This document shows, piece after piece, positions 1 to 15,200 of a stretch of DNA of 64,000 nt. The notes beneath the pieces were generated by a model. That model saw only the letters and a program-made list of their open reading frames with translations, did no database searches and was not told where the DNA came from. The stretch spans positions 222,472-286,471 of the forward strand of contig NMRA01000465.1 of the NCBI GenBank assembly GCA_002633005.1, written 5' to 3'. Origin of the DNA: Phoronis australis. Taxonomy: Eukaryota > Phoronida > Phoronidae. Position 1 is the stretch's first letter. Every line of letters starts with the position of its first letter. The position numbers were made by a program, and so were the translations under genes.

Positions 1-51
1 TCACCCTTTGTTACCGAGTAAACTTTATAAATATTAACTCAACGTCCTTAC

Positions 52-223
52 TCAGTGAATGGGCAATACTTGGCTTGTGGACAGTCAGTGCAGGTCATGA
101 CGCCCTCTACTGAGTAGGAACCCGCAGCACACGGCGTGTTCTTCGTTGGGTCAGTTTTATCAGGACATGCATAGCCTGCTGGACATTTGGTGCACTGGGT
201 CTGACCAGCGCTGCTGATATGAC
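52..223 (-). CDS. Exon 12: GCC2/GCC3 repeat, last exon visible
   Basis: The acceptor TTTGCAG|GT is phase 1, matching exon 11; the donor CTGA|GTAAGG is phase 2, so coding continues beyond the left edge. It encodes GQTQCTKCPAGYACP and CAAGSYSVEGVMTCTDCP. Reading through the donor gives an immediate in-frame TAA, which supports splicing here. Confidence 0.82.
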
Positions 224-3200
224 CTGCAAACACAAAGATATGGTGCAGAATCAATGATATATGACGACTGCTCAATAACATGAAAAATAAAATTAATGCA
301 ATTAAATAACACATTGGACCTAAACATCCAACAGAAACAATTAATTTTAACATACAGAAGAGGAGAAGACTGAGTGAACACAGTCCATGAAAATCCACTT
401 GCGGAACAGACATCCCTAGACTTAAGATTATTGGAAAGATCCAAATGAGAGGACTTGGTGACAACGTAAGGGATAACCATAGTTAGGATGGGATCACCGT
501 GGTAACTGCACACTATGGAGTGAAGATGAACCTCAAATTTTGCAGAGTTTAACCACGAAGCATACAAGAGATATAAGGAGTGTTGAAGGTTGTCGCAATC
601 GTCACATATCCTTATATACCTGATTCACAGCTCTTGCCAATTTTTGTGGTGTCCTCGCAATACTGGCCTCCTGGACACTCAGTGCATGCCACGGCCGTCG
701 GGTCAGTGTTGTAATAACCAGCCTGGCAGGCTACCGGCTCCGCAGCCTTGTTCACACATGTATGACCTGAAACATGGCCGCAGTTGAGGCAATCTCCTTA
801 GGAAACTAAACGATCAAAACTGGTGAATTGGAGAACTTCATTTTCTTCAAAAAAGAAGAGAAAAGTATTTTTCATTATAAAAAATAATTATTCAATACTC
901 CAATTATCACTAAAGTGTTCTTCATAATTTAAATTGTCTTGCAGTTTCTATTTTTTAATTTCACTGAATTTAGCTGTAAAAAAATTCTGGTACACATCAC
1001 CTCACAATCTCCATTATTACTCAAAAAACGACTAACACTTCAGTAATCTCTATCCAATGGTTGAACAGAACTTTCTGATTTTAATCAATAGTGAACAACA
1101 ACAAAAATGTCAACCAACCTAAAGGACACGCAGTGCAGGACGTCTGTCCACCCGTAGAGTACGTTCCGCTTGTACACTGGACAGTGGATGTCCTGTCTGG
1201 ACACATGTAGCCTGCTGGACAGTATATGCACTTAGTGGCCATCTCGCCGGAGTAGTAGCCATCACTACAAGGGGTCTGAATGGACGAGTTGCTTGGACAG
1301 TAGTTCCCAGCAGTGCAGTTGGAGCATACCATGGCTAAAGGGGAGAGACAGGACATAGAGTATTACATAGTATTACACAATATTAATACAGCATTACACA
1401 ATATTACACAATATTACTACAGCTTCACGCAATATCACAAAAAGATTAATGTTACCAGTAATGTCTAATTAGGAATCATTGATGGTCTTACCACTTTTCC
1501 AGCACACTACATGTTTTAAAGTGATTTTATATCTACTCAACCTTTGGTCATACATAGACTGGTCCACTCACCTCCCTCTGCACTGTACTGCCCGGGTGCA
1601 CACAGCTGTGGTACACTAGAGGCCGAGGCACAGCTCATTCCAACTGGACAGGTGACACAGGAGGTCGAGCCCGCCTCAGAGTAAGCACCTGCAGGTGTAG
1701 TATTCACAATGTATTGAACCTGACCTTGACAAATGCAAACATGTAGAAAACAATCTTCACTGAACAACATTGGAGAACTTGCACTTACCATGGCTCCGTT
1801 TCATNCGCTCTCCCATTATGTGTATAGGGATACAAGTGATCCTTGACTCCACCCACTTTTCTTACCTCATGAAGATGGAAGGGCAACAAGTGAACATTAA
1901 CTCCGCCCTCCCACTATTCTTACCTGATGAACAGGCCTGTACGGTAGTTGTGGAAGAACAGAAGGATCCTGCAGGACACTGTGTACATGAGGCATTGCCT
2001 AGCAACGAATATTCACCAGGGGAACAGTCGACTGGGTCCAACCTAGAAGTTATTACGTTTGCTATGTTAGGCCTGTTTATACAGTAGAATGACATCAGCA
2101 ATGAAACTCAATCGAGGGAGCAAGGTAATCCTTGTCTGCACATAAACTAAATGACAGCCTTGCACAGTCATTTAGCCTTGCACAGTCATTTAGCCTTGCA
2201 CAGTCATTTAGCCTTGCACAGTCATTTAGCCTTGCACAGTCATTTAGCCTTGCACAGTCATTTAGCCTTGCACAGTCCTTTAGCCTTGCACATTTTTTTT
2301 AACTTATTAATTTCCACAACTCTTTCGTGCATACAAACTGGTTTCTGTCATTTTGCAGATGGTGATTAGGAAGCCAGCAACTAAATAAATGATTTGAGTC
2401 ACAGCAACACATTACAAGGCAGCGTGGACAGAACAATCAGCATCAAGTACTCCATGGTGGAATGACTACGTCCACCATCCAACAATAACATGTTAAGAGA
2501 CATTAAAGGGAAAACCAACTATTTTTGACGTTACGTTTATTAAAATTCCAGACCCCTGGTTATCCCAGAAATCCCTTTTTCGGGGTTATTTAATGTTTCA
2601 CTAACATGCATTTACTATCCAGAGAACAATAGGAAGTGATGTAAACGGCCCAACAAAGGGCCTGCATCTTGGTTCTGCATTCACTTCTAATGAGGAAACG
2701 CAGTGTCTTACTCCCTATTGAATATATGTACAACGCTGTGTATGTCATTCTTCTTAATGCAACTTTCTATTTATCATCCGACAGTACCTACTCTTCAACG
2801 GGACAGTAACTGACACACTCTCCAAGATAACCAGGTATCTACAGTTTCACTAAAGATAACATCAAAAATGGTCGTTTTCCCGTGAAGGCTACATACGTGG
2901 GGTCAGAACACTTCTTGCCAGCTGGACATTGGTCACACTTGGTGGCTCCTGTGCTGGACGTGTACTCATCTAGATGGACAAACAGTGGACATTGGTCAAT
3001 ATAACACATGTTAATGAACAGAAACTTAGAGGATTTAATTTACAATTGGATTTACAATAATTTATTTTAATGTAAAAACAGGTATGCTGCTGCATACAGC
3101 TTCTCACAGACATGTGTAGCAATACTCACGATTATTAACAGCAGCTACTTATTATTGAAAACAAGATTGTCCACAGCCTAAGGTTATCACAGTTTCTTTC

Positions 3201-6200
3201 AAATGTTAATTTTAAACTATAAGTAGCACACTTTAATGAACACATCCTGTGTTAATACTATAAGCAGAGCATAATTGAATGAACACATCCTCCAATAATG
3301 AAACGAAAACACAAGTGTAAGCTCACGGGGATACAAGTTCATTATTAGTAGCATTGTCATAGTCATATAAGGCATCGATCTCTCCACAAGGCAGCATGGA
3401 CATTAACTATGGACACAAAATTTTGGATTTACATAATTATGTTAAGAAATATTTCAGACAATAAGCTGAGTCAACCATTTCATGTCAAGTTTCATTGCAT
3501 GGTTTCAGGGCAACTCACCAAATACGTCGTCTCAAATCTCACCTGCATTACAAAGTGTGCATATTGTAGCTCCACCTGTGGAGAAGTATCCTTTCGGACA
3601 CACTTTGGCTTCTGTAGACGAGCAAAATGAACCAGGAGGACAGACCACACATGATGATGAACCTACAATGAGAGGATATTATGTACAGATGATGAACCCA
3701 TGATGAAGGAGGGGGTGCTATGTACACAGGTGAACCTCACAAGCAGACGTACAAGTAGTTCACAAACTGGAGTAAAAACATCCTGTTAAGCTGAGCAGTC
3801 ACGTGGATGTGTGAATACGAGTTTTGCGTAATATGCAGATCAGGGCCCAGTTGCATAAAAGTTACACGCCGTATGGAAACAATGACTTCGCATTATCCCG
3901 CGCTTATTGTTGAATAACGCACCCAGCGTCATGCAACAATCAAATTTATCCAGCGTATAACTTTGTTTGAACTTTTGTGCAACCCAGTCCAGTGTAATAA
4001 CATATTGTTTGAATAACTATTCCTGAAATTATACTTATGACTCATAATAAGATTACCAAACCTAGTGATCAAATACTGGATTCACTTTTTACAAATGATT
4101 TGCTTCTTGATCAAAATTGGACACGGTGTCATTTTGAACTACTTTCAGCTCATAACAACAAGGCATATCTGAAGTGCCTTTAACTGACAACAACCAGATT
4201 TTACTTATTGATGAATGCACAGCTGGTGCATCTTATCCTATCAACACTCATCTGCCCATCACTCACCATTAGTACTGTAGTTACCACTTTCACAGGCGTG
4301 ACAGAAGGCATCCCCCTCTGTACTGTAATAACCTCCAGGACACTGGACGGCATTGATCCGGTCAATACACTGATGTCCAGCTGGGCACAGGTCACACGTT
4401 TGCTGACCTGTTGGACAAAGATAAGTATCAAACTGGACATTGGATAGAAGTTGAATGGGCTGGACATGCTGCTGTCTAGTTATTAACTAGCAATTACTTG
4501 AAGTGTCATTAACATATATCAATATTTTATGAAATATAATGAAATTACAAAAAACACAGCTAAACCACATTACACACTGTCAGTTTTTAAAGTGACACTG
4601 GCCCAGTTAATAAAAATAAAATAATAAAGTTCAAAACACTTCCTTAAGTCGATTCAAGACACTAACCAGGTAGTGATAGTTTGTCTTTTTGTAACTCCTC
4701 TAACTGCTGATGAACACATAGGTTGACTAAATGATACTTCTTCACCAGGATTCTATACTTTACTGAAGAACTTACATATTCCTGCCCAGCACCGTTCTTA
4801 ATGATTAAACTGCAGCAACTGTTTTACAGGCCACAACATGGTTATAGTTTTCGAAATAAATTAGACAGAGTTCGACAGAACTCTGCCAGACTGTGCCAAA
4901 CGTGGACAAAGCTCTTGCAGGTATTTGGCAGTTAACTTTTGCCACAACACAATATCAGTTTTGCCGAATTTTAGTCAGAGTTTAATGTGATGTTATTGAG
5001 GCTAGCCACTAATCGTTTATTAGTGAATGGAATTGCAATGTAAATTGCCTTCTGACAACAGCTGTAAAGGTTCTGCAGAGATTCAGACAGCATTGAAACA
5101 GAGTCTAGTTTAATAGAACTGTGTTATTTAATTGCAGCTTTGTGCATCTAAACTTTGAATATCGACATTGTCCTGTATACTTTGAAAACCTGCTGTACAT
5201 ACCAAGTGAGCCAGTGTACGTCCCCTCTGAGCAAGCTGTTGGAGAGTCAAACACATTGGGACACATGTGACCACGAGGGCACTGAGTGCAGCTGGAGCTG
5301 CCATTTAATGCATAGGTGCCGTCCCCGCACTGGACGGGCGTGACCGTGCCTGCAGACAGGGGGCACTGATATCCACCCGGACACTCAAGGCAAGAAGTGG
5401 CAGCATCACTGGGGCTGTACTGTCCGAGAGGACACGCCTGCAATACATGGATAACTTCACGTTGATCAACAGTAAAGCTTTGCCTAGAGGGACATGTCTG
5501 GACTGGAGGGACAATTTCACGTTATTCAAGGATGGACTAAAGTTGTGTCTAGATGGAAATTTAAATAAGTACAAGCTGCACCTGGGACAACTTGTGCCAG
5601 CTTAACTGTTGGACTGGACACAATGGAGCTTGGAAATGTTAGCATTTTAAGAAATAAGAGCCTCAATAAGTGAACATTTCTACTTTTGTAATATCACACA
5701 TTGAATAAAAGATCCTGTGTTCATTCAGCTTTTAGGATAATATTGGTGAATAAAATTCAACAAAGAAGGTGTTAGCTGTTGAAAGAACTTTGCACTTTTT
5801 ATCACATCTTGATAACACTTGAGTACTTCCTAATCCTAGTTCCCAGATTAGTATCAGGTTGTCACCACGACAACACTACTGTTAAGAAAGCATCAGGAAA
5901 GTCTGTCAGTGTGTGTCTGGGCACCAGTAGATAAGGAAGATAGACTGCACAGTAAAATGGGAAGTTGAACACAAATACAGAGTATCACTTCTTATGAGTT
6001 AACACATGTGTCACTTGGAAAATTCAAAAATCAAGGAGAGGCGTTGAATTTGGCATCGGCACTTGAAAACAAGATTTTTAAACAGCTTGTTGAAGACAAG
6101 GAGGTTTACCCAAACCGTCAATTCACTCAAGTAGATGCCTGCACCATTTTTGCGTATGAAAATACTAGAAAACGCATAAGCCAAAAGCACTATTCGTATC

Positions 6201-9200
6201 TCCAGTAAAAAGTGCTAATTTTCCCACCTGAATATGGCAAGGTGCTGGTGTCAAAGATAAACTTCTATCCAGGCCTTTATGCAGCGTAGGTCCTGGCACT
6301 AATCTGGAGGCCCTGGCAAGGACGCCCAATATATCATTTGGACACCCACTGTCAATAGGAACCTTTCAAGTTTGGACTCACACATTGTAATGAATACTAG
6401 GAAGCCTCTGAAGGATCACAGTGGGGGCTCTTTTTTCAAAGCAGGAAGAAATATACAATGTATATACAAAGTATATGCATTTTTGCTATTTTGACACTTG
6501 ATTGACAGCATTGTAAAAGTCTTAGTCTACAGTTTTTGTAGTAAAAATGCTCACCATAGAAGGCTGTTTTATAAACTTAGATGTAAAAACCTTGATCTAT
6601 GCATTTTTTGTAAAAAAATCTGTGTGTTTGGGGGTATTGCTGGGGGTGGGGGAATCATGGACGCCCTAGAATATTGGGAACCCCATTCTGGACACTCTAT
6701 TTTCAAAATCCTGGATAAAGGCCTGCTTCTACCCAATGGTAAGCAACTTGCAGACATTTTTGGAACTAAAATTCTCATGAGAAACATGTTCACAAAGACA
6801 CCGGCAGTTTAAAGAAAGTCTCGAGGGTATAAATTGGTATTGGGTCCTAAGCCCAGCAAGTGTTGTTGGAAATTTTGGGGCTTTAACCCACATGATAACA
6901 ATAGTAATTAAGCTTATGGTTGCTTTTATCAGCCAGTGAGCCATTACACGTAGACACATAAAATTTGCCTAACTCGCTGATAGGTAAATGTTTTCCGAGT
7001 GTAAAAAGAGTGCAAATTTCAATTTTGGATTTAATACTAATCTTCCATTGAATGAGTCAACTGAGTCTGTTTCTAGATGATAATATAGCAACAACAAAGG
7101 AACATTCATAGTAAAAAAAAGGAAGACTCAACCCACGGCTTAACCTAATTTTATTTCGAATCATTGGAAGGAACCTTGCGATTTTGACACATCTAAATTA
7201 GAGATGGCACTCAAAATAGATAGAGTAGATGTATTCTATGTCATGGAAGCAAGAGTTGAAACCATAACAGGGATTTTTCAACCTGTGAAACCATGTCCTC
7301 AGAAAAAAGAACCCTACTTTATATTATTCAATCAGACATGCTATAATAACAATATAACAAAAGCCAGAATTGAATTGCTTGGTACACTGCATTATGTCCC
7401 TAGACTCAACCATTCATTATGTCCTGTCAATAATTCATGTAAGGCCAGTTATGTGCAGAACACTTCAGGCAAGTAGAGTATAATATTAAGAGCTATGAGC
7501 CTGTGAAGTCAGAGGTTATCTCCAGTTGTAGGAACCTAGTGTTAGCTGGACTGAGTTACTAAGCACCAATAGCTTGCAGCAGAAGCATCTGTAAATATCA
7601 TGAGATTATAAAAACATAAATGATACTGTCAGGTGATGCTTTTATACAACAAAATCTTACGAATTTAGGACACAATATGGCAGAGAGGTGGACATTATAT
7701 TTTTTCGTTTTTTTCTTAAAAGGCAGGCAGCGCCGAATTAATATCATTTTTTATAAAGTCCTGTATCGTGGCTAGTATAAGACAATGTTTCGAGAAACTG
7801 TGCATATCCAAAACAATGTTAGAGGACTTAGAAAAATGAAAACGATCAATTTTGGCAATTAATTTTTGTCCAAAATTGGTGAATTTTACCGCAATAGGTA
7901 GCCTAAATGTTGTTAGAATGCAAGAATACATGTACTGAACTATATCACACCTACATTTTGGAGAACGATTCGATTTAATAAACAGTGAAAAATCTGGACT
8001 CATTTCACGACAGCGTTTAAGGTAACTGTGAACCTTGTTTACCAGGATGTACTTTTGTGAAAATACCTTAAGTTCCGTTAGCTCTAACCCCTACAAGATA
8101 TAATATATTTTCTGAAAGGTAAATAAATTTCCTAAGAAAATTTATTATTTTTATTGGTTTTTACTGTCTATTTTTTCACGAGATATGTCATTTTTAGTAA
8201 AAATAAATTACTGACTTTGAACAAAGACTTTAAAAATATTGTTCCTCCAATCACATTGGTCTTTTCTCAACATGTTGATAACATCATTTTCGAGGGAACT
8301 GCGTCACGGATTTTTCAAATAGGTATTAATTTTTTTTTAATTATTGACTTTTTTATTTTTGAAGGACTCGTTCCGAAGAACTAAGACCTATTCAAATATC
8401 AAAAAGTCAAGTAAATAAGAATAATAAATTTTGTTAGGAAATTTATTTAACTTTCAGAAAATATACACTTTGTAGGGGTTAGAGCTAACAGAATTTAAGA
8501 TATTTGTACATAAGTACAACATGCAGCACCAGACAGCCTTGAACACTATACATTGGACAGCAAAAATACATTTTACAATGCCATGAAAATGGCTCAAACC
8601 TCAAATGCACAGATTTTCCCTAACAGGCAGATTGATTTCTGCCTAGTAGATACAGAAAGGCTGTTTTCATCTTTCTAATGTCAGCGTACTTTCTAAAATT
8701 CCAAATTGAAAGTAAGGCACCTGGATCTCAAGTACTACCATCATTCAAGAGTTGTCATGGTAGCATTTTTAAAAGTGGAACAGGGTAATTGAGGTAAATA
8801 GTCGGAAAAACACGAAATGTACAGCTCCTCATTAACATAACGGCGTGAGAGCACTGTGAATGTCCTTGCGTGTGTCAAAACTAGAACATTCTAATCCTAT
8901 GACCGTATGTGAGACACACCATCAAAAGGCAGAATGGATCGTCTAAAAACTGGACAGTTAATTAACAACTACGCATCAGTCCACAGGAGAGCAGTTTTTG
9001 ACTCGCTTTTTGACAGACAGATCATGTCGATTACAGAGACAGCAAAATCATTAGCTTATGTAACTAATTTATATAAAGAATATTTTGACGGGCCGGAAGC
9101 AAGCGGTTAGATGAAAGATAGCACCAAGGGCATGTTCGGTGCAACTTGGCACAATCAAAGAAAATTTTGCAACACTGTTAACTCACCGAAAGTTAGTTGG

Positions 9201-12200
9201 TTGCCAGCCAGTCACCGTTCATACTTAAAGAGAGGGCTAAAAGTGCTAATCTTCATTGTTCAAATTTCTTAGAGAAAAAGGTGAATAACTTGTGGTGGTT
9301 GTACTGTTGGGCCATTCATAGCTGGAGAGAATTGCCATTATTTCCTGTGTTGTCAGATTAGTTACTTAGCAAAAAAATAATTCTTTCATCCATGAATAAG
9401 TAACTCATTTAGCAGTGAGCGATTTATCACACCTTACATAAATTATTCATCACCACATTTCACTGATATCTGCTTTAAAGCAATAAAACGTCTGCGTCAC
9501 AGAACCATTGACGCAGCAAACATAGCAATGATTTGCTTAAACTCCCCTATCTTATCCAAGCAAACACTTTAAATCTTGGAGTATTACCCCTAGTCAAATC
9601 TAACATATTGATAGGAATTAGTCAGAGAATCACCAAAGGATAACACCAAAGAACAGAGACTTTGCTGTCAGCCACAAGACAACTGAAAGTGCTCTCGAGA
9701 ATGACAACACTGCATAACTGGCAACAATGACTGTGATCAGAAAGTGGTGATTTATTTTTGTTATTGCCAACACAAGTATTATAAAACAATGTAATAATGG
9801 TACAGAGAATTAACCAACAAAACAAATCATTATATCCAGTATTATTTTCACAAAGTGATAAAATTATTGAAGTAGAAAATAGATGAGCAAAAACAAAAGG
9901 AAATCATACGGAATTAAAGGACTAACATACTAACAAAAAACAAACAAAAATCTTGCAGCGCTGAAGTTAAATGAATTGTTTACTAGGACATGGATTATGG
10001 AGACGGTGATGCCGTGATGTCCAAAAATTTGTGTTTTATGGCTAAAAAGACCTTTTATTAGTTTACGCTTTAGAGGACAGCAAACAGTAATGACATAGTT
10101 AACTTGCAAGTTCAGTTATCTGACATTTTGTGTTTTAAACTATACCAGTTGTCCTGCTAAACAAACACAATATCTGAATAGACATTATGTTACTGTAGTT
10201 AAGAGAGATAAGCAATGTGTTTATCACCATAGACCTGCACTACAACTACTAACATGAGGAAGTATTTTAACAGCGTACAGCATGAATACAAAATGATGCA
10301 TGGAAGTCTGCATAATAAATACATTTTTACGTCTCCCTTTTGCTCTAAATCCTGATTTACATCAATAATTCAAACAAACAGAAATTTCTTAATGACCAAG
10401 TAGAGCACAGTAATGCATCAAAAGTTCAAACTACCAGACAAGGTATTTTACTTTTTGAATTGTTGGTGAAAACATCAAATTGGTTGAGAAACCTTCCATT
10501 TTTTTCCTATTCTCCAAGGCGACAGTTTGACAGTTTGGCATCATAAACTGATTAAAATGCGGATGCTAAATTCATTTGGTCCAGACTAATTCAAGAGGAG
10601 TGAAGGGTCCATAACTCCAGCTGGTATCTTGTGCCACAAACATTGATTAATGTTGTCTGAACAAATATAACCAGGTCCACAATCTCACTGGTGCCAAAGT
10701 TTACCAACAAACATCTCTTGAATAAAAGAGTGTGCATGATCAATGCTTATTCATGCACAAGATCCTGGACATGAATCAGTCCCACAGACAGGTAGTGACC
10801 AATACAACACACAGACTGATAGTGAACTGACCAAGCCACACAAGGCTATTGTCCCTATTCACATGCATTAGCTGAGGAAGGCTGGATTTGAGGAGTGTAC
10901 AACAAATACGCAATGAGATAAGCTGAAAGAGGCAAAATAAACATTTTGGAAGAAAATATTTTAAAAGCACAGTATCTTTTCTTGGCCTATTTAAAAACAA
11001 GGAAAACTAAGAATATGACTCACGCTTGGAGATTTGCATCCACCAGTTCTGGTAGTGAAAATAGTTGTTCCTGACATCTTATGTAATTATTTATTGTTCA
11101 TAAAATTTATTTTTTGGATAGGTGATTCCCTTCAAAACTAAATCAAAATAAAAACCAAACAAAGCAAAGCCCCAGTTCACAACACTGAGTCAATTATTGC
11201 TACAAACCCTGTAACGCAATCAAAATAAACTATTTTAGATATTCTGTACTGAAACTTCACATGCTACATGAACAGTATTGCCTCTGCCAGGTTATCTGGT
11301 GAGCTGCTCCTCACCCTCCAACTTACCTTACAGTCCGCCACCGATGTCCTGGAGCCCTGGCTGTTATACGTCCCCGCAGAGCATGCCGCCATGGTGGCAC
11401 TACCCCCAGCACAGCTGTAACACAAGGAGGAGAGCGTTAGAAACCAATAAGAGCCAACAGCCCAAAGCCAGAACAGAGGGTGACGCAAATTTAATACTGG
11501 TCAGCTAGTGGTTTCTTCGGTTTTTTCATGTCTGAAAAGTTGTCAGTTGTAGTGCTCAAATAAGAGTTAGGACTATTCTGCCTCGGGACATTCATAAATT
11601 AAGGGTCTGGTAATTGAAAGCACAACATTCATATCCTCCTTTAAATAAGATCATAAAACACCAAATGAAAAACCTAAAATCTCTTTAACTGTTACCCTAG
11701 AAAAATGTCGAATTTTTGGCTAACACCGGAACATCATATCTCAAAAACGGCCGATTGGAAACTTTCAGATACCATACTTAATGCAAGCTGTTCACCAAGA
11801 CCTTGTAAGAATTTTTTTCTAAATGTTACACTTTTGCATGAGGGGCTATCAAAAATAGGACTTTTATGTTTTTATGACCAAACTCAAAATGAAAACGAAC
11901 CAATACTTAGAAAAATGTAAGTGTTTTTGAGATTTCATCTTGAACATTTATATCAAAGCAAATTTAACCACGCTCTTATTTGCCAATGTGTACCATGTTT
12001 CTACATTAATGTGAGTCCATGACGGTGTATTTTGGGTGAATGGAACGTGTTTTGTGAGTCCTGTCCTGTGTACGTGAGTCAGTGAACAGTGTTTGCAGGT
12101 ACGTGAGTCATGTTTTTGCATCTGATAACGTGTTAAGCAGACTGTTAACCATGAAGTTAAGGGATCTTGATTGAGTTCAAAGTAAAATTATGCAAAAGTA

Positions 12201-15200
12201 AAACTTTCAGACTACATACACTTTTACTGAATTAATAAATACACAGAATTGTCCATATGGTCATACATAACTAGGGGTTGATTTCTAGGAAACAACTCAA
12301 CTATTAATGATTAGTTTCAATTACCATTGATTAGCAGGCTTTGTTTAAACAAGTAACCCATTACACAGTGATAATTGAAGTGTACACAGAACAAAAGACC
12401 TTCAATCAATAACTAGCTGAACAAACAGCAAGAAAGTGAGGGACTAACCACATAAAGTGTGGATGAGACTAACAAGAAGTGGGGAATTGGTCACACAATG
12501 TAGGAGAGGCTAGGTGGAGTGGGGGTCACTGGTCACACAATGTAGGGGAGAGACTTACAGAGGGGGAATGACCACACAGTGTAGGGGTGAGACTAGATGG
12601 AGTGAAGGACCGATCACACAATGTTGGGGTGAGACTAGATGGAGTGGGGAACTTATCACACAATGTAGGCATGAGACCAGCTGGAAGTGGGGGATTGGAT
12701 ACACAATGTAGGGGAGAGACTTAAGCTAGGAGTGGGGGACTGATCACACAATGTAGTGGAGAGACTAGCTGGAGTGGGGGACTAGTCACACAATATAGGG
12801 GTGAGACTTGCTAACAGTGGGGGGACTGATCACACTAACTAGAGGTGAGACTAGCTGGAAGTGAGGGAGTGGTCACATAAAACAAGGATGAGATTAGTTG
12901 ACGAATGGTTTAGAAAAACTTATTGCTTTATAGAACTTCACTAAAGGATATGAACTAGTAGAATCTTACTAATAACACTGTGTATAAATCCAAATATCAA
13001 CATTCAGTAAAGGCATACATTTCAAAAATAGAAAACTTGCAGAATTTTATTCTTGACTTTAAACTAATTTGCCATTAATGGGGTCACATGACCATTAATG
13101 GGGTCACATGACCATGCCTTTCAAGCAAAATTTAGCAGAACATGTACATTCGTAACAAAACATGGTCAGACTTCATTTGATATCAATGTTCAAGGGAACA
13201 ACTCAAAAATACTGCTACAATTTTCTAAATTATTACTGTCTTTGTTTAATGTAAATCGATTTTTTTGTCACAGTCATAAAAGTCCTATTTTGATAGCCCC
13301 TCAAGTATCCTGTTAGCCATTTCACAGATCTGATGCTACAAAGTAAGGTAAATTTTGACCTTTTTCTTGAGTTCTACATAACTATTTTGGCAATCAAACC
13401 ATGGCCATATACTTGTCAATAAATAAACTTTAGAACTGCAATAGCCAAATTAGCAGGCTTCGTCTTCATAAATTTCAAAACCAATCAAAAGCGGAGATAA
13501 ATTCAAAGTAAATTTACATAAGCAATTGCTAGTGAGATTGTTGAAGCACCATTTAGCCTTAAGAACTGGGGTAACCCCCATGAAGATAAATAGACTTATG
13601 TGTCTGTTTGTCTGTGTTACTTGGAGTCCAGAAAAACACCAGTCATCTACATTACACATCAGACATTGGCAGGCTTTGTACAAGATGTTTATTTTAGGGT
13701 CAACAGGAATTACCATGTATAAGGGATGATAAAGAGACCAAGTGGAGACAGTTATCACTGTCAGCTTTTAACAGAAATCTTGTCCTATTTTCAATATTTT
13801 TCTAGCAAATATTTAATTTAAACATAAAACCATACAATTTCAGGTTTCAAAATAACTTAATTAATAGTCCTTTACATAAACACCAAAGTGTAGATGTTTT
13901 GGGGAGTGTTGATTGATAGGAACAATTCCAGTAACTCTGGTCTTGGACCAAACCTAAAAGTGCAAGTTAACTGCATGGTATATATGTGAAAGTACGAGAA
14001 AATGCAGAGAAAAATACATCCATATATCATTTTTATAGCGCCATCTTACAATAACTTTGAAGACCTCCTACAATAAAATGCTATGATATCAGTGTCTGCT
14101 AACAAGGGAAGCCTGTCCAAAATGCTTAAAATAGGAATTTTACATAGGCAACACTCAAGTAGCGGAGTTATGCTGGTATGAAAAAAACATTAGACAACAG
14201 AATAAGAATGTTTCTTACCATTGCATGTGTCCAACACCACTGAATAACTTTCTAATTTAAATAGTTAAAATAAATACAGATACAGTGGTAGGTAACTAAA
14301 TTAAAGATAACATACTTAAATTGCAACTTATGCGCAAGATTGTTATGACTGCAGAAGTTACAAAAATCTCAATGAAAAAAACAATTTTAAAAAGGATTGT
14401 TAACGTGTGTTTAAAAGGATACCAAACCGGGTTTTGGCCTATTAACAGGTGCTACAAACAAGTTTCCCATCCAATTCTTATAAGCAAAACAACCCTGCAA
14501 CCCTCGGCAACCCTCAAAAGTTTGGAGGACGATTTGAGAACCTGGACCTTTCAAAGTCTGCAGAAGGAGTAAGCATGACCTAGCTTTTACAGAATTACAC
14601 CGCAACTGTGAGAATAGAACACCCAACAAGGACCATAATGTCCATTTTATGACATAGGGAGTATAAGTTTTCAGTTTATTTCTCCCTGTTGGATGATTGA
14701 TGCCAATGATGCATTAGCAGGTGACCGAACGAGGGTTCGTTGAAATCAACAAAACAGATCAACAAAAAATGTCAGTGTTACATTCATTCATCCAGAACAA
14801 TTCCGTGGCCCTGGAGAATACAAAAAGTATTGTTTAGTAGACTGACAAATGGTATAATGTGCAGATCTTCAGTTTCCTGTTCCGTAAAAATACAACAAAA
14901 GCCAAGTCTTCAAGCAAATCATAACCTTTTTTAATCTAAATCAACCTACCGCCATCTCTATTCTATCAATAACAACACAAAATGGTCTCTCTCTCGTTAT
15001 TGAATTGACATAACAGGCCCTTTCATACTGACTTAACTCAAGTCTGAGTGGAGCGTTGACGTAAATTGCGAAGTTGACTGAACCGTTCACACAGGCTTCA
15101 GCGGTAAACGGTACGTGACGCTGTTGTCATCAAAGTAATCGCAAGGTAAGAGCCGATGCATGGTGTGCATGCTAATATTTTTTAATGTGACAATTTGGGA

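Noticed and set aside
2151-2369. Histidine-leucine repeat protein on the plus strand
   Set aside because: Translation of an 18-bp tandem array inside an intron, with no conserved flank.
6008-6208. 66-codon open frame
   Set aside because: Short, in an AT-rich intron, with no motif or neighbours to support it.
7204-7476. 90-codon open frame inside intron 3 of the GCC2/GCC3 gene
   Set aside because: No recognisable motif, wrong strand for the host gene and no splice context.
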